The translations under genes and the position numbers were made by a program. 64,000 nucleotides of DNA from Mesorhizobium sp. (lineage in GTDB: Bacteria; Pseudomonadota; Alphaproteobacteria; Rhizobiales; Rhizobiaceae). Where the stretch lies: positions 28,023 through 92,022 of the forward strand of contig NZ_SUHQ01000030.1 in the NCBI RefSeq assembly GCF_004962245.1, written 5' to 3'. The notes under the pieces were generated by a model. The model saw only the letters and a list, made by a program, of their open reading frames with translations, did not search any database and was not told the origin of the DNA. Below, in pieces: positions 25,999 through 34,769 of the stretch (positions within the stretch are counted from its first letter, which is position 1; each line of letters starts with the position of its first letter).

Positions 25999-27180
25999 TC
26001 AGCTCGCCAGCGCTTGATCAAGATCCGCAATCAGATCGTCGCCATCCTCGATCCCGGCCGACAACCGCACCAAAGAATCGGAAATCCCGATCTCCGCCCG
26101 CTTTTGCGCCGGGATCGAGCCGTGCGTCATCAGCGCCGGGTGCTCGATCAGGCTTTCGACGCCGCCAAGGCTTTCGGCCAGCGTGAACAGCTGCGTGTGT
26201 TCGAGGAAGCGTTTTGTCCCCGCAAGATCGCGGTCGAGCTCGACCGTGATCATCCCGCCGAAGGCATGCATCTGCCGCCTGGCGATTGCGTGCTGCGGGT
26301 GGCTGGGAAGACCGGGATAGATGACGCGGCGGATGTCGGGGCGGCTCTCCAGCCAGTGCGCGATCTTCTGGCCATTCGACGAATGACGCTCCATCCTCAG
26401 CGCCAGCGTCTTGAGGCCGCGCAGCGCCAGGAAGCTGTCGAACGGGCCTGATATGGCGCCGATAGCGTTCTGCAGGAATTTCAGGCGGTCGGCGAGATCC
26501 TTGTTATCGCCGACCACGGCGACGCCGCCGACCATGTCGGAATGACCGTTGAGGTATTTCGTCGTCGAGTGGACTGATATGTCGATGCCGAGCTCCAACG
26601 GCCGCTGCAGATAGGGGCTGCAGAAGGTGTTGTCGGCGACCGAGAGCACCCCCTTGCGCCTGGCCAACGCGGCAACGCTTTCGAGGTCGACGACACGCAG
26701 CAGCGGGTTGGTCGGCGTCTCGACCCAGAGCATTTTCGTTTCCGGGCGGATCGCCGCTTCGACCGCGGCAAGATCGGTGAAGTCGACGAAGTCGACCTGG
26801 AGGTTGGCCGAGCGCTTACGCACCCGCTCCAGCAGCCGGAAGGTGCCGCCATAGATGTCGTCGGTGGCGACGATGTGGGCGCCTGAATCGAGCAGTTCGA
26901 ACACGGTGGCGATCGCCGCCAGCCCCGAAGCGAAGGCGAAGGCAGCGGTGCCGCTTTCGAGATCGGCCACCGCGCGCTCGAAGGCGAAGCGGGTCGGATT
27001 CTGGCTGCGGGCATATTCGAAGCCCTTGTGCACGCCCGGACTCTGCTGGCCATAGGTCGAGGTCGCGTAGATCGGCACCATCACCGCGCCCGTGGTCGGG
27101 TCGTGGCTCTGGCCGCCATGGATCGTGCGCGTCGAGAAGGCCAGACGGTTCCTGCCCGATACGGTTGCTTTTATGGTCAT
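25999..27180 (-). CDS. Cystathionine gamma-lyase/synthase-type PLP enzyme
   Basis: A 393-aa member of the Cys/Met metabolism PLP family. The PLP Lys is K208 in HSTTKYLNGHSD. YARSQNPTR near residue 56 and the ETPTNPLLR stretch near 154 bind cofactor and substrate. Its start overlaps the cystathionine beta-synthase stop by ATGA (27177-27180), so the pair is coupled. With beta-synthase upstream, the likely job is gamma-cleavage of cystathionine to cysteine (reverse transsulfuration), although gamma-synthase activity cannot be excluded by motif. Confidence 0.88.
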   Translation of the reverse strand: MTIKATVSGRNRLAFSTRTIHGGQSHDPTTGAVMVPIYATSTYGQQSPGVHKGFEYARSQNPTRFAFERAVADLESGTAAFAFASGLAAIATVFELLDSGAHIVATDDIYGGTFRLLERVRKRSANLQVDFVDFTDLAAVEAAIRPETKMLWVETPTNPLLRVVDLESVAALARRKGVLSVADNTFCSPYLQRPLELGIDISVHSTTKYLNGHSDMVGGVAVVGDNKDLADRLKFLQNAIGAISGPFDSFLALRGLKTLALRMERHSSNGQKIAHWLESRPDIRRVIYPGLPSHPQHAIARRQMHAFGGMITVELDRDLAGTKRFLEHTQLFTLAESLGGVESLIEHPALMTHGSIPAQKRAEIGISDSLVRLSAGIEDGDDLIADLDQALAS

Positions 27181-28634
27181 CGTGCGCGGCGCCTCAGATG
27201 GTTGATCAGGTCGATGCGGGTTATCAGGCCGATGAACTCGTCGCCGTCGAAGACGATGGCGACCTCGTTGCGGTCGAACACCGGCAGCAGCGCGTCCAGC
27301 GTCTGGCTGGCCTGCAGCGTGTGCAGGGTGGAGGTCATCGCCGTGCGGACCGGGGCCTTGAAACGGTCCCAGCGGCTGTCATAGGGGCCTTCGACATGGG
27401 CGAGGATATCGCTTTCGTCGACGATGCCGACCAGCCTGCCCTCATCCAGCACCGGCAGCTGCGAAACGTCCGAACGGCGCATGCGGCCATAGGCGTTGAG
27501 CAGGCTTTCGTCGGGGCCGACAAACACGGTGTCGCCGGTGCGGTGCGAGCGCATCACCAGATCGCGCAGATCGCCATGCTGCTCCTGCTCGGCCAGACCC
27601 TGCTCGGCCAGCCAGAAATCGTCGAAGACTTTCGACAGGTATTTGTTGCCGCTGTCGCAGACGAAGGTGACAACCCGTTTCGGCACGGTCTGCTCGCGGC
27701 AATAGCGCAAGGCTGTCGAGAGCAACGTGCCGGACGACGAGCCGGCCAGGATGCCCTCCTTGGAAAGCAGGTCGCGCACCGCCAGCATGCTCTGCTTGTC
27801 GGGGATGGAGTAGGCCTTTTTGACCAGCGACAGATCGGCATTGGGCGGGACGAAATCCTCACCGATGCCTTCCACGGTCCAGCTTCCGGCCTCTATCATC
27901 TTGCCGGTCTTGATCAACGGCGCCAGCACGGAGCCGACCGGATCGGCGAGAATCATCTCGGTCTTCGGCGAGACATCAGCGAAATAGCGGCCAAGCCCGG
28001 TCAGCGTGCCGCCGGAGCCGACCCCGACGACTACCGCATCGACGTCGCCGTCGAGCTGTTGAAAGATTTCCGGACCGGTCGTGGTTTCGTGGGCCAGCGG
28101 ATTGGCCGGATTGGCGAACTGGTTGGCGTAGAAGGCGCCGGGCAGCTCGGCTGCGATCTTCTCGGCCATGTCCTGATAATATTCCGCGTGACCCTTGCCG
28201 ACATCGGAACGGGTCATGCGCACTTCCGCGCCGAGAGCGCGCAGATGCTGGATTTTTTCGCGCGACATCTTGTCGGGCACGACCAGGATGATGCGATAAC
28301 CCTTGGGGATGCCGACCTGGGCGAGGCCAAGGCCGGTGTTGCCGGCTGTTGCCTCGACAATAGTGCCGCCGCGCTTCAGCTTGCCCTGCTTTTCGGCGGC
28401 GGCGATCATCGACAGCGCGATACGGTCCTTGATCGAACCGCCGGGATTCTGGCTTTCGAGCTTGATGAACAGACGGCACTTGCCGATGTCGAATTTTGTC
28501 AGCTCGACGATCGGCGTCTGCCCGATCAGGTCGAGAACCGATGCATAGGGCGGGCGCAGGCGGGACATTGCGCTGTCCGAGGGGGGACTGCCCAAGGGGG
28601 CACTGTCGGGTGCGGCGATCTTATGCTTGCTCAT
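27177..28634 (-). CDS. Cystathionine beta-synthase with C-terminal CBS pair
   Basis: A 485-aa cytoplasmic enzyme that condenses serine and homocysteine to cystathionine. The PLP Lys is K69 (NPGGSIKDR), followed by EATAGNTGLGLAQ near 100 and the glycine loop GVGSGGTLTGLG near 205. Two CBS domains fill about residues 355-485 (VFVGPDESLLNAYGRM; LPVLDEGRLVGIVDESDIL; VFDGDEFIGLITRIDL). There is no N-terminal haem-binding region. The start at 28634 has a GGAG site; an internal ATG at residue 23 is an alternative. It is coupled to the gamma-lyase-type gene downstream and lies in one transcript with the FAD protein and probably the Rrf2 regulator. Confidence 0.9.
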   Translation of the reverse strand: MSKHKIAAPDSAPLGSPPSDSAMSRLRPPYASVLDLIGQTPIVELTKFDIGKCRLFIKLESQNPGGSIKDRIALSMIAAAEKQGKLKRGGTIVEATAGNTGLGLAQVGIPKGYRIILVVPDKMSREKIQHLRALGAEVRMTRSDVGKGHAEYYQDMAEKIAAELPGAFYANQFANPANPLAHETTTGPEIFQQLDGDVDAVVVGVGSGGTLTGLGRYFADVSPKTEMILADPVGSVLAPLIKTGKMIEAGSWTVEGIGEDFVPPNADLSLVKKAYSIPDKQSMLAVRDLLSKEGILAGSSSGTLLSTALRYCREQTVPKRVVTFVCDSGNKYLSKVFDDFWLAEQGLAEQEQHGDLRDLVMRSHRTGDTVFVGPDESLLNAYGRMRRSDVSQLPVLDEGRLVGIVDESDILAHVEGPYDSRWDRFKAPVRTAMTSTLHTLQASQTLDALLPVFDRNEVAIVFDGDEFIGLITRIDLINHLRRRAR

Positions 28635-28823
28635 ATCAGATGCTCCATGGTCAAGCGACCGCCTTGGGCAGGCTGTCAGCCTATCTTCTTTTCCAGCCGT
28701 TTGCAGTCTGAAAGAAGATAGATCGTGCCAATACAATGGCCAGACGGGGAATGGGATTCCGGCTATCGGCCACAGACGCACCCTCGTGCAAATCGCTGCA
28801 GGGGCCGCGGGACAGCGCCCCTC

Positions 28824-30171
28824 CTAACCCAACAATCGTTTGCTCAGTCGCGCGCACTGGACGCGGATATCCGGAATGGCGTCGATTTCGAAGAAGGTGC
28901 CACGCGTCAGCGGCCCGACCGCGAGGATCTTTGCTGTTACGGTGTCGTCGCTGGCGATGACCTCGCAATCGTCGGTCACGTCGAGGCCAAGGCGCAGCGG
29001 ATCCGGCCGGGCCAGCCCGCGATCGACCAGCGACCGCACCACGTTGTTCGACGTGGTCGAAATGTCCCTGGCGATGCCGGTGCAATCGTAGATGCGGGCG
29101 ACATCGACCGTTTCGAGACGCTGCGTATGGCGCGACTGGACTTGCACGGTGAATCCGTCGCCCGCCGCGATGCCGACCACGCGCCCGGCGACAAGCCGGA
29201 TGCGGCCCGCTTGAACCGCCTCGGTGACACGGGCGTAGACCTGTGGCGCCATGCGATGGCGGTGGATATCCCACCACGCCTTAGTGTGCTCGACAAAGCG
29301 GCGCTTGGCGGAGGATGGCCAGTTTTGCCAGATTTTCTGGTTGAACGGCCTGAGGCCGTCGACGACATCACGCCAGTCGATGCCGGCCTTTTGGTTTTCC
29401 CGGATCAGGTCGCGGAACCAGCCGACAAAATAGGAAAGCTGGGTGCCAAGCGGAATGTCGGCGACGTCGAGCTTGATCGGATTGCCCTTGCGATGCGGCG
29501 ACGGCAGCAGGCCGCGCCGCGACACCGCAACGATCTCGCCGCGATGACCGCGTTGTTCGAGCGACAGGAAGGCATCGACCATGCTCAGGCCGGTGCCCAG
29601 CACGAGGACGCGGCTGTCGGGATCGAGCGCGGTGTCGGCCTCCGATCCCATCCTGATCGCGTGGCCCTGGCCGGCGCCCGGCTCCTCGTCATGTCCGGTC
29701 GCCAGCACGGCAAGATGGGCGACGATGCTGGTGCCGTTCGCCAGCACCACCTCCACCCCGGACGCGGTCGGCGAGATCGACAGGCTTTCCTCGCGGATCA
29801 GACGCAGGCGTCCCGTCTCGCGGGCCTCGAGCTCGTCCAGCAGTTCCTTCAGGTAGCGGGCATAGACGCTACGCGGCGCGTAGACAGGCGCCTGCTCGGG
29901 GGTTGCCAGACCGCGTTCAAGCAGCCAGCGCCAGAAATTGCCGGGGTCGTCGGCATAGGCGCTCATACCGGCCGCGCTGACATTGAGCACATGCGCCGAC
30001 AGCAGCGTGGAATAGGCGATGCCCTGTCCGAAATGCGGACGCTTCTCGATCAGCGTGACGCGGAGATCGGGATTGGGCGATTTCAACAGATGCGCAGCAA
30101 GGACGACGCCGCTGGCGCCGCCGCCGACAATGATGATCGAATTTGGGATGATCGAATTTGCGCCCGGTCAT
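28824..30171 (-). pseudogene. FAD/NAD(P)-binding protein (COG4529/YdhS-like), frameshifted near start
   Basis: The frame 28824-30086 encodes about 420 aa of a flavoprotein of the uncharacterised YdhS-like group (FGQGIAYST, LNVSAAGMSAYADDP, VLVLGTGLSMVDAFLSLEQRGHRG, YDCTGIARD). The first usable codon in that frame is a TTG that lies after the essential Rossmann loop. That loop (SIIIVGGGASGVVLAAHLL) is encoded in frame just upstream but has no start codon before the preceding stop. A good ATG at 30171 (MTGRK) is one base out of phase; removing one A from its CAAATT would give MTGRNSIIIVGGG. A 15-bp tandem duplication covers the same spot. Either a recent mutation or sequence error; as read the product is defective. 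Confidence 0.7.
30132..30161. repeat. 15-bp tandem duplication at a gene start
   Basis: GATGATCGAATTTGG at 30132-30146 is followed by GATGATCGAATTTGC at 30147-30161. It falls exactly where the FAD-protein reading frame loses phase with its start codon. Confidence 0.85.
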
Positions 30172-30229
30172 GTCCGCACCCGCTGCCTTGGCCGCTTCGC
30201 CGATCGTTGCCGGCTCAGGGGTTGCTGGT

Positions 30230-30682
30230 TCAGGCCTGGATCTTCAACGCAACCGAAAGGTCGTCGCCGCTGGCGATATCGCGCATCTCGGCGAGGCTGC
30301 GCTGATCCAGCACCTCGGCGATCGCTTGCCGGACCTCCAGCATCAGATGTCGGACTTGGCATGTCGCCTCGTTGCAGTCTTCACAGCGCTGATACTGGGT
30401 GCGGCTGGCGCAGGGAATGGGGGCAAGCGGCCCGTCGAGCACGCGCACGACATGGCCGACTTTGATCTCATCCGCCGGCCGCGCCAGGCGATAGCCGCCC
30501 TCCTTGCCCTTGCGGCTCTGGACGAAACCGGCATTGCGCAATTCGCCCAGGATGGCGTCGAGAAATTTCTTCGGGATGTTGTTTCCGGTGGCGATGTCGT
30601 TGACGAAGGCGAGCTGTCCAACCGGCAGCCGCGCGAGATGGATGAGCGCCTTGAGGCCGTATTTGCCCTTTTTCGTGAGCAT
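30230..30682 (-). CDS. Rrf2-family transcriptional regulator
   Basis: A 150-aa winged-helix repressor: LTKKGKYGLKALIHLA at the start, ATGNNIPKKFLDAILGEL as recognition region near residue 32, SRKGKEGGYRLAR wing near 56. A Cys-rich stretch near residues 91-109 (PCASRTQYQRCEDCNEATC) has four Cys, in the position where IscR/NsrR-type proteins hold an Fe-S cluster, though the spacing is its own. It is the first gene of the FAD protein-CBS-gamma-lyase group, so it probably senses sulfur, Fe-S or redox state and controls transsulfuration. A palindrome at 30769-30792 is a candidate operator. Confidence 0.85.
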   Translation of the reverse strand: MLTKKGKYGLKALIHLARLPVGQLAFVNDIATGNNIPKKFLDAILGELRNAGFVQSRKGKEGGYRLARPADEIKVGHVVRVLDGPLAPIPCASRTQYQRCEDCNEATCQVRHLMLEVRQAIAEVLDQRSLAEMRDIASGDDLSVALKIQA

Positions 30683-30768
30683 AGACCGAACGTTTCTCTG
30701 TCATGCGATGGCACAGGGCCACCGGTTGCGAAACGCCTGGCATGCGTCCCCACCGCGTCCAAGCTTAC

Positions 30769-30792
30769 ATGACACATAAATTCTAGTGACAT
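30769..30792. promoter_or_regulatory. Candidate operator palindrome upstream of the Rrf2 gene
   Basis: Inverted repeat with arms ATGACAC and GTGACAT (6 of 7 complementary) separated by 10 bp of AT-rich sequence, 87 bp before the Rrf2 start codon. Size and position suit autoregulation by an Rrf2 dimer. The assignment is inferred. Confidence 0.45.
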
Positions 30793-31137
30793 GATATACA
30801 AGCCGAGTGCCGTTGATTTTGCTTCGTTTTCAAGTCGCCGCGGCCATTTTAACGGACGTTTGTGACCTTGAGGGTACAGCGACATCCGGGCGGCCGCGAT
30901 ATGGAGCGCTCATCGTCCTCTCCAATTTCTGTAATGTCGATAAGACTACTATACTTAACTTCGAATACAGGAACCAATTTTCAAATCCTCGGCCAACCGC
31001 AGCATGGATTTGCCGAAGGAGGGCGTAAACGAGAAATGCTTGTTTGGAGCGGGCCACACGTTCGCCAGTCGACCCGAACGCGGCGAAGTATCAGCGTGGC
31101 ACCTGGCCCCGGATCAGCGCCCACTCCAATGTGAATG
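30793..31137. other. Intergenic stretch without recognised gene
   Basis: About 345 bp of lower GC than its surroundings between the Rrf2 operator region and a small membrane protein gene. Short open frames on both strands have no ribosome site or family resemblance. I see no RNA gene or repeat in it. Confidence 0.5.
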
Positions 31138-31323
31138 TCAGGTGCGCGAACGGTTCGCCCAGACCAGTCCGGCCAAGCCGACCAGCGCGGTGACGATACC
31201 TATATAGAGCCATTGCGACTGGCCGGTCATGAAGCTGCCGCCGACGAGGCCGATGCCTTGCAGCGACCAGAGCGTACCGATGGCGAGCACAACCAGCGCC
31301 AGCAGATTCTTGATCAATCGCAT
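31138..31323 (-). CDS. Small two-helix membrane protein
   Basis: A 61-aa protein with two hydrophobic segments (LIKNLLALVVLAIGTLWSL and WLYIGIVTALVGLAGLVWA) joined by a short polar loop. The ATG at 31323 has an AGGAAATT ribosome site at good distance. The function is unknown. Confidence 0.65.
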   Translation of the reverse strand: MRLIKNLLALVVLAIGTLWSLQGIGLVGGSFMTGQSQWLYIGIVTALVGLAGLVWANRSRT

Positions 31324-31630
31324 TGTCGGAATTTCCTCCCCAAGTCGATCGTCAGTTGCGCCTTGGTCGCGATGACAAAGCGCAAGGAAGCGTATCGATC
31401 GCTCTCGCATCTACTTGCATAGTAAGGCCAGATCTTGCCGGAAAACATCCCGGTGCTGGTGCGAAGGCCACCACAGATACATCGGCGTGGCTCCCAACAT
31501 TCCTGACAAACTGTTTCCTGTCGACTCCAAACGTGTACTGTAGTCATGGAACCGCCAGACGATTGCCGCATTTCGTGCCACATTCGATCCATAACGGCTG
31601 GGGTCTGTCAAACGGAGCCATTCCCCACAG

Positions 31631-31990
31631 ATGAAGAAACCCAACCAGACCACGCTTGTCGCGGTGACGATCGCGGCTGGCCTGATGGTCGGCGCATCCG
31701 CCTCCCCTGCCGCCGCTCAATGTGGCCGCGCCTCCTGGTACGCGCTGCACTCGAAGACCGCTTCCGGCGAACGGATGAACCCGTCGGCATTGACCGCCGC
31801 GCACCGCACCTTGCCTTTTGGTACAAAGCTGAAGGTCACCAACCGCAACAACGGCCGCAGCGTCGTGGTGCGCATCAACGACCGCGGCCCGTTCATCAAG
31901 GGGCGCGTTATCGACCTGTCGAAGGGCGCCGCCAGGCGGCTCGGCTTCATCAGCTCGGGCCATACCGCCGTGTGCACAGACCGCCTTTGA
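31631..31990 (+). CDS. RlpA-like double-psi beta-barrel protein
   Basis: A 119-aa secreted protein with a signal peptide (residues 1-29, ending SPAAAQ) and one RlpA-type double-psi beta-barrel. The signature runs GRASWYALHSKTASGERMN, LTAAHRTLPFGTKLKVTN, VVVRINDRGPF, RVIDLSKGAARRLG. Full-length RlpA proteins are septal lytic transglycosylases with a SPOR domain; this short form has the barrel only. It probably acts on peptidoglycan in the periplasm. Two Cys (one at the mature N-terminus, one near the C-terminus) may form a disulfide. Confidence 0.85.
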   Translation: MKKPNQTTLVAVTIAAGLMVGASASPAAAQCGRASWYALHSKTASGERMNPSALTAAHRTLPFGTKLKVTNRNNGRSVVVRINDRGPFIKGRVIDLSKGAARRLGFISSGHTAVCTDRL

Positions 31991-32317
31991 TAAACGGTTT
32001 CCGGTCTCGGCCCGGACACTCGCGCTCCAGTGTATAGCCCGGAATCTTGGTTCCGGAAGGGAGCAGGCGCCGATTCAAGTGTTGGAGCGCCCTTTGCGCG
32101 CCCAGGAAGACGCGCGGCGCTCCCAATGCATTCGCAACCGCACACTGAGCCGGCTCTCACCGCTCAAGACCGGTTTTCAACGTCTTGGACGAAAGAATGA
32201 CCATAAATCACATCACTTGACGTATTGCATCGCAGCAATTTGTTGCTACCTTCCCCGCGAGACATTCAAGGCTCGGCGCTGCCCGTCGTCCCTTCGGTCG
32301 CAGCAGCGGGGTTCTCG
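31991..32317. other. Intergenic region upstream of PHB depolymerase
   Basis: A 327-bp gap without a convincing gene. Its right end carries a TTGACG promoter-like hexamer at 32217-32222 and the PhaR-like site at 32225-32235. The rest shows no recognisable element. Confidence 0.5.
32225..32235. promoter_or_regulatory. Candidate PhaR (PHB repressor) operator
   Basis: TTGC-ATC-GCAG matches the PhaR site CTGC-N3-GCAG reported for Paracoccus and Rhodobacter at seven of eight fixed bases. It is followed by a second TGC-rich piece (TTTGTTGC, 32239-32246) and preceded by TTGACG, an arrangement like phasin promoters. It lies about 85 bp before the PHB depolymerase start. Confidence 0.5.
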
Positions 32318-33595
32318 ATGTTCTACCAATTCTACGAATTGAACCACGCCGCCTTGCAGCCGGCACGGCTCTATGCCGACGCGACGCGGATGTTCTACAC
32401 CAACCCGCTCAATCCTTTTTCGCACACGCCCTGGGGCCGCTCGGTCGCGGCAACGGCCGAATTGTTCGAGCGCACGACGCGCCGCTACAGCAAGCCGCAA
32501 TTCGGCCTGACGAAGACCGTGGTCGACTGGAAAAACGTCGATGTCACCGAAAAGACGATGTGGTCGCGGCCCTTCTGCAATCTGCTCCGTTTCGAGCGGG
32601 CCGTTCCCGCCGGCCGCCGGCCTGATCCGAAGCTGCTGATCGTGGCGCCGATGTCCGGCCACTATGCGACGCTGCTGCGCGGCACGGTCGAGGCGATGCT
32701 GCCCCATGCCGACGTGCACATCACCGACTGGGTCGATGCCCGCATGGTGCCGCTCAGCGAGGGCAGCTTCGACCTCGACGACTATATCGACTACATTGTC
32801 GATATGCTGCATGCGCTAGGCCCCGACACCCACGTCATGGCGGTGTGCCAGCCTTCTGTGCCGGTGCTGGCGGCGGTGGCGCTGATGGAAACGCGGGGCG
32901 ACCCGTTCGTCCCTTCGACGATGACGCTGATGGGCGGGCCGATCGATACCCGCCGCAATCCGACCGCGGTCAACCTTCTGGCCGAGGAAAAGGGCATAGA
33001 TTGGTTCCGCGACAACGTCATCATGCAGGCGCCCTGGCCGGTGCCGGGTTTCGGCCGCGAAGTCTATCCCGGCTTCCTGCAGCTTTCGGGCTTCATGAGC
33101 ATGAACCTCGACCGCCACATCATCGCTCACAAGGACTTCTTCATGCATCTGGTAAAGCATGATGGCGACAGTGCCGAGAAGCACCGTGATTTCTATGACG
33201 AGTATCTGGCGGTGATGGATCTGACAGCGGAGTTCTACCTGCAGACGGTCGACACCGTGTTTGTCCGCCACGCCTTGCCCAAAGGCGAGATGACGCATCG
33301 CGGCATGGCCATCGATCCCTCCGATATCCGCAATGTCGCCCTGTTCACGGTCGAGGGCGAGAACGACGACATTTCCGGCCTCGGTCAGACCCAGGCCGCA
33401 CACGATTTGTGCGTCAACATCCCCGCGGACAGGCATGCCCACTATGTGCAGCCGGCGGTCGGCCATTACGGCGTCTTTAATGGCTCGCGCTTCCGCTCCG
33501 AAATCGTGCCGCGCATCGTAGACTTCATCACCAGCTATGGCCGCCGGACCCGCGTTGCGGTGAAGCCGAAGCTGGTCCGCACCGCCAAAAAGTAG
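32318..33595 (+). CDS. phaZ: Intracellular polyhydroxybutyrate depolymerase
   Basis: A 425-aa cytoplasmic enzyme that mobilises PHB granules. It matches the PhaZ group from MFYQFYELNHAALQPAR to the end. The nucleophile Cys is C177 in MAVCQPSVPVLAAV, as in Ralstonia PhaZ1, where Cys, Asp and His form the triad. The Asp is in GENDDISGLGQT (350-351) and the His in VGHYGVFNGSRF (383). No signal peptide is present. The ATG at 32318 is chosen over an upstream ATG because homologues begin with MFYQ. A PhaR-like operator upstream suggests control by the PHB-granule-responsive repressor. Confidence 0.92.
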   Translation: MFYQFYELNHAALQPARLYADATRMFYTNPLNPFSHTPWGRSVAATAELFERTTRRYSKPQFGLTKTVVDWKNVDVTEKTMWSRPFCNLLRFERAVPAGRRPDPKLLIVAPMSGHYATLLRGTVEAMLPHADVHITDWVDARMVPLSEGSFDLDDYIDYIVDMLHALGPDTHVMAVCQPSVPVLAAVALMETRGDPFVPSTMTLMGGPIDTRRNPTAVNLLAEEKGIDWFRDNVIMQAPWPVPGFGREVYPGFLQLSGFMSMNLDRHIIAHKDFFMHLVKHDGDSAEKHRDFYDEYLAVMDLTAEFYLQTVDTVFVRHALPKGEMTHRGMAIDPSDIRNVALFTVEGENDDISGLGQTQAAHDLCVNIPADRHAHYVQPAVGHYGVFNGSRFRSEIVPRIVDFITSYGRRTRVAVKPKLVRTAKK

Positions 33596-33751
33596 GCGGG
33601 TCTTGTGCCCGTCCAGTCGATCTGTTGCACAATAGCCGCTTTCCCGACCGTCCGGGTAACCATGTCGCAAATCTGGCCGTTTGCATAATTGACATGGGCT
33701 GTAGATCGCCCTTAACCTTTCGTTAATAAAAAACAAGGGTGAGCGGGGACA

Positions 33752-34369
33752 ATGATTTCCTCAATGTTGGCGCGAAAGCTGCGCGTGTGCGGGGTAGCCG
33801 GGCTGGTGATTTCGGGAGGCTGGGCGACGGCGGCTTCGGCGGCCGGACCAATGGCAACCGGCGGCCCGACATCGCAACCGATCGGCCATTACGATTTCTG
33901 CAAGACCAACCCGGCCGAATGCTCGATCCGCCCGGGCAATCTCGCCCCCGCCACCATGACCGGTGCACTCTGGCGCAAGATCCTCAGTGTCAACGCCAAG
34001 GTCAACGCCACGGTCAAGGCGATGAGCGACTATGACATTTACGGCAGGGACGAGGTTTGGGCCTATCCTGTCAAGGGCATTGGCGACTGCGAGGACTATG
34101 TCCTGGAAAAGCGCCGCGAATTAAACCGCATGGGCGTGTCCTACGCCAATCTTCTGATGACCGTTGTGCGCAAGCCCGACGGCGAGGGCCATGCAGTGCT
34201 GACGGTGCGCACAAGCAAGGGCGACTACATCCTCGACAATCTGAACGAAAAGGTCCGCTCATGGGACCGGACCGGATACCGCTTCCTCAAGCGGCAGGCG
34301 ACCGACAATACCGGCCGTTGGGTCTCGATCCGTGATGGCCAGCAGGTTCTGGTCGGCGCGGTCCAGTAA
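33752..34369 (+). CDS. Bacterial transglutaminase-like cysteine proteinase (BTLCP)
   Basis: A 205-aa secreted protein with an N-terminal export signal (residues 1-31, ending ATAASAA). The papain-like triad of the BTLCP family is visible: Cys in GIGDCEDYVLEKRREL near residue 112, His in GEGHAVLTVRT near 146, Asp in YILDNLNEKV near 160. Its likely site is the periplasm; in related bacteria such proteins act on surface adhesins or the cell envelope. An isolated gene with a GAGCGGGG site upstream. Confidence 0.85.
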   Translation: MISSMLARKLRVCGVAGLVISGGWATAASAAGPMATGGPTSQPIGHYDFCKTNPAECSIRPGNLAPATMTGALWRKILSVNAKVNATVKAMSDYDIYGRDEVWAYPVKGIGDCEDYVLEKRRELNRMGVSYANLLMTVVRKPDGEGHAVLTVRTSKGDYILDNLNEKVRSWDRTGYRFLKRQATDNTGRWVSIRDGQQVLVGAVQ

Positions 34370-34375
34370 CAGGCG

Positions 34376-34744
34376 TTACTTTGGCTGTTTCAGCGCGGCG
34401 CGGATCGATGCGGTGATGCGGCGAAGCTCCGCTTCGTCAAGTTTTTCGATGTTTTCGGCCAGAAGATTGGCAAGCTCGGTAGCGGCTGGGGTGAGGCCCG
34501 ACGTGTCGAGCTTTACCCGTGGGTGCGAGGTCTCGGCCAGCCGCGCGAGTTCTTCCGCATCGTCCCATATGACGTTGAAATAGCCGATGATCTTCTGGAT
34601 CAACGTCCATGTCGGTGCACCACGGCGCCCATGCTCCAGCGCCGACAGGTAAGCGGCGCTGACGCCGATAGCCTCGGCCATGGCCTTCTGACTGACGCCA
34701 CGTTCGCTTCGCAATGCGCGAAGCTTTTCGCCGAACGGGGTCAC
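34376..34744 (-). CDS. XRE-family helix-turn-helix regulator
   Basis: A 122-aa DNA-binding protein starting with GTG at 34744, which has a GAGG ribosome site. The N-terminal HTH is clear: FGEKLRALRSERGVSQKAMAEAIGVSAAYLSALEHGRRG. A helical C-terminal part (SGLTPAATELANLLAENIEKL) probably dimerises. It is the last gene of the Tim44-MltA-Smr-HTH group, 25 bp after the Smr gene. Target unknown. Confidence 0.82.
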   Translation of the reverse strand: MTPFGEKLRALRSERGVSQKAMAEAIGVSAAYLSALEHGRRGAPTWTLIQKIIGYFNVIWDDAEELARLAETSHPRVKLDTSGLTPAATELANLLAENIEKLDEAELRRITASIRAALKQPK

Positions 34745-34769
34745 AAGCGCAACCTCATGCCGCGCATCC

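Noticed and set aside
29917..30171. 84-codon minus-strand frame beginning MTGRK
   Set aside because: Not a separate gene; it is the out-of-phase beginning of the FAD protein.
31310..31317. TTGATCAA as an FNR half-site
   Set aside because: It lacks the four-base spacer of FNR/FixK sites; the same holds for the TTGATCAA near 63332.
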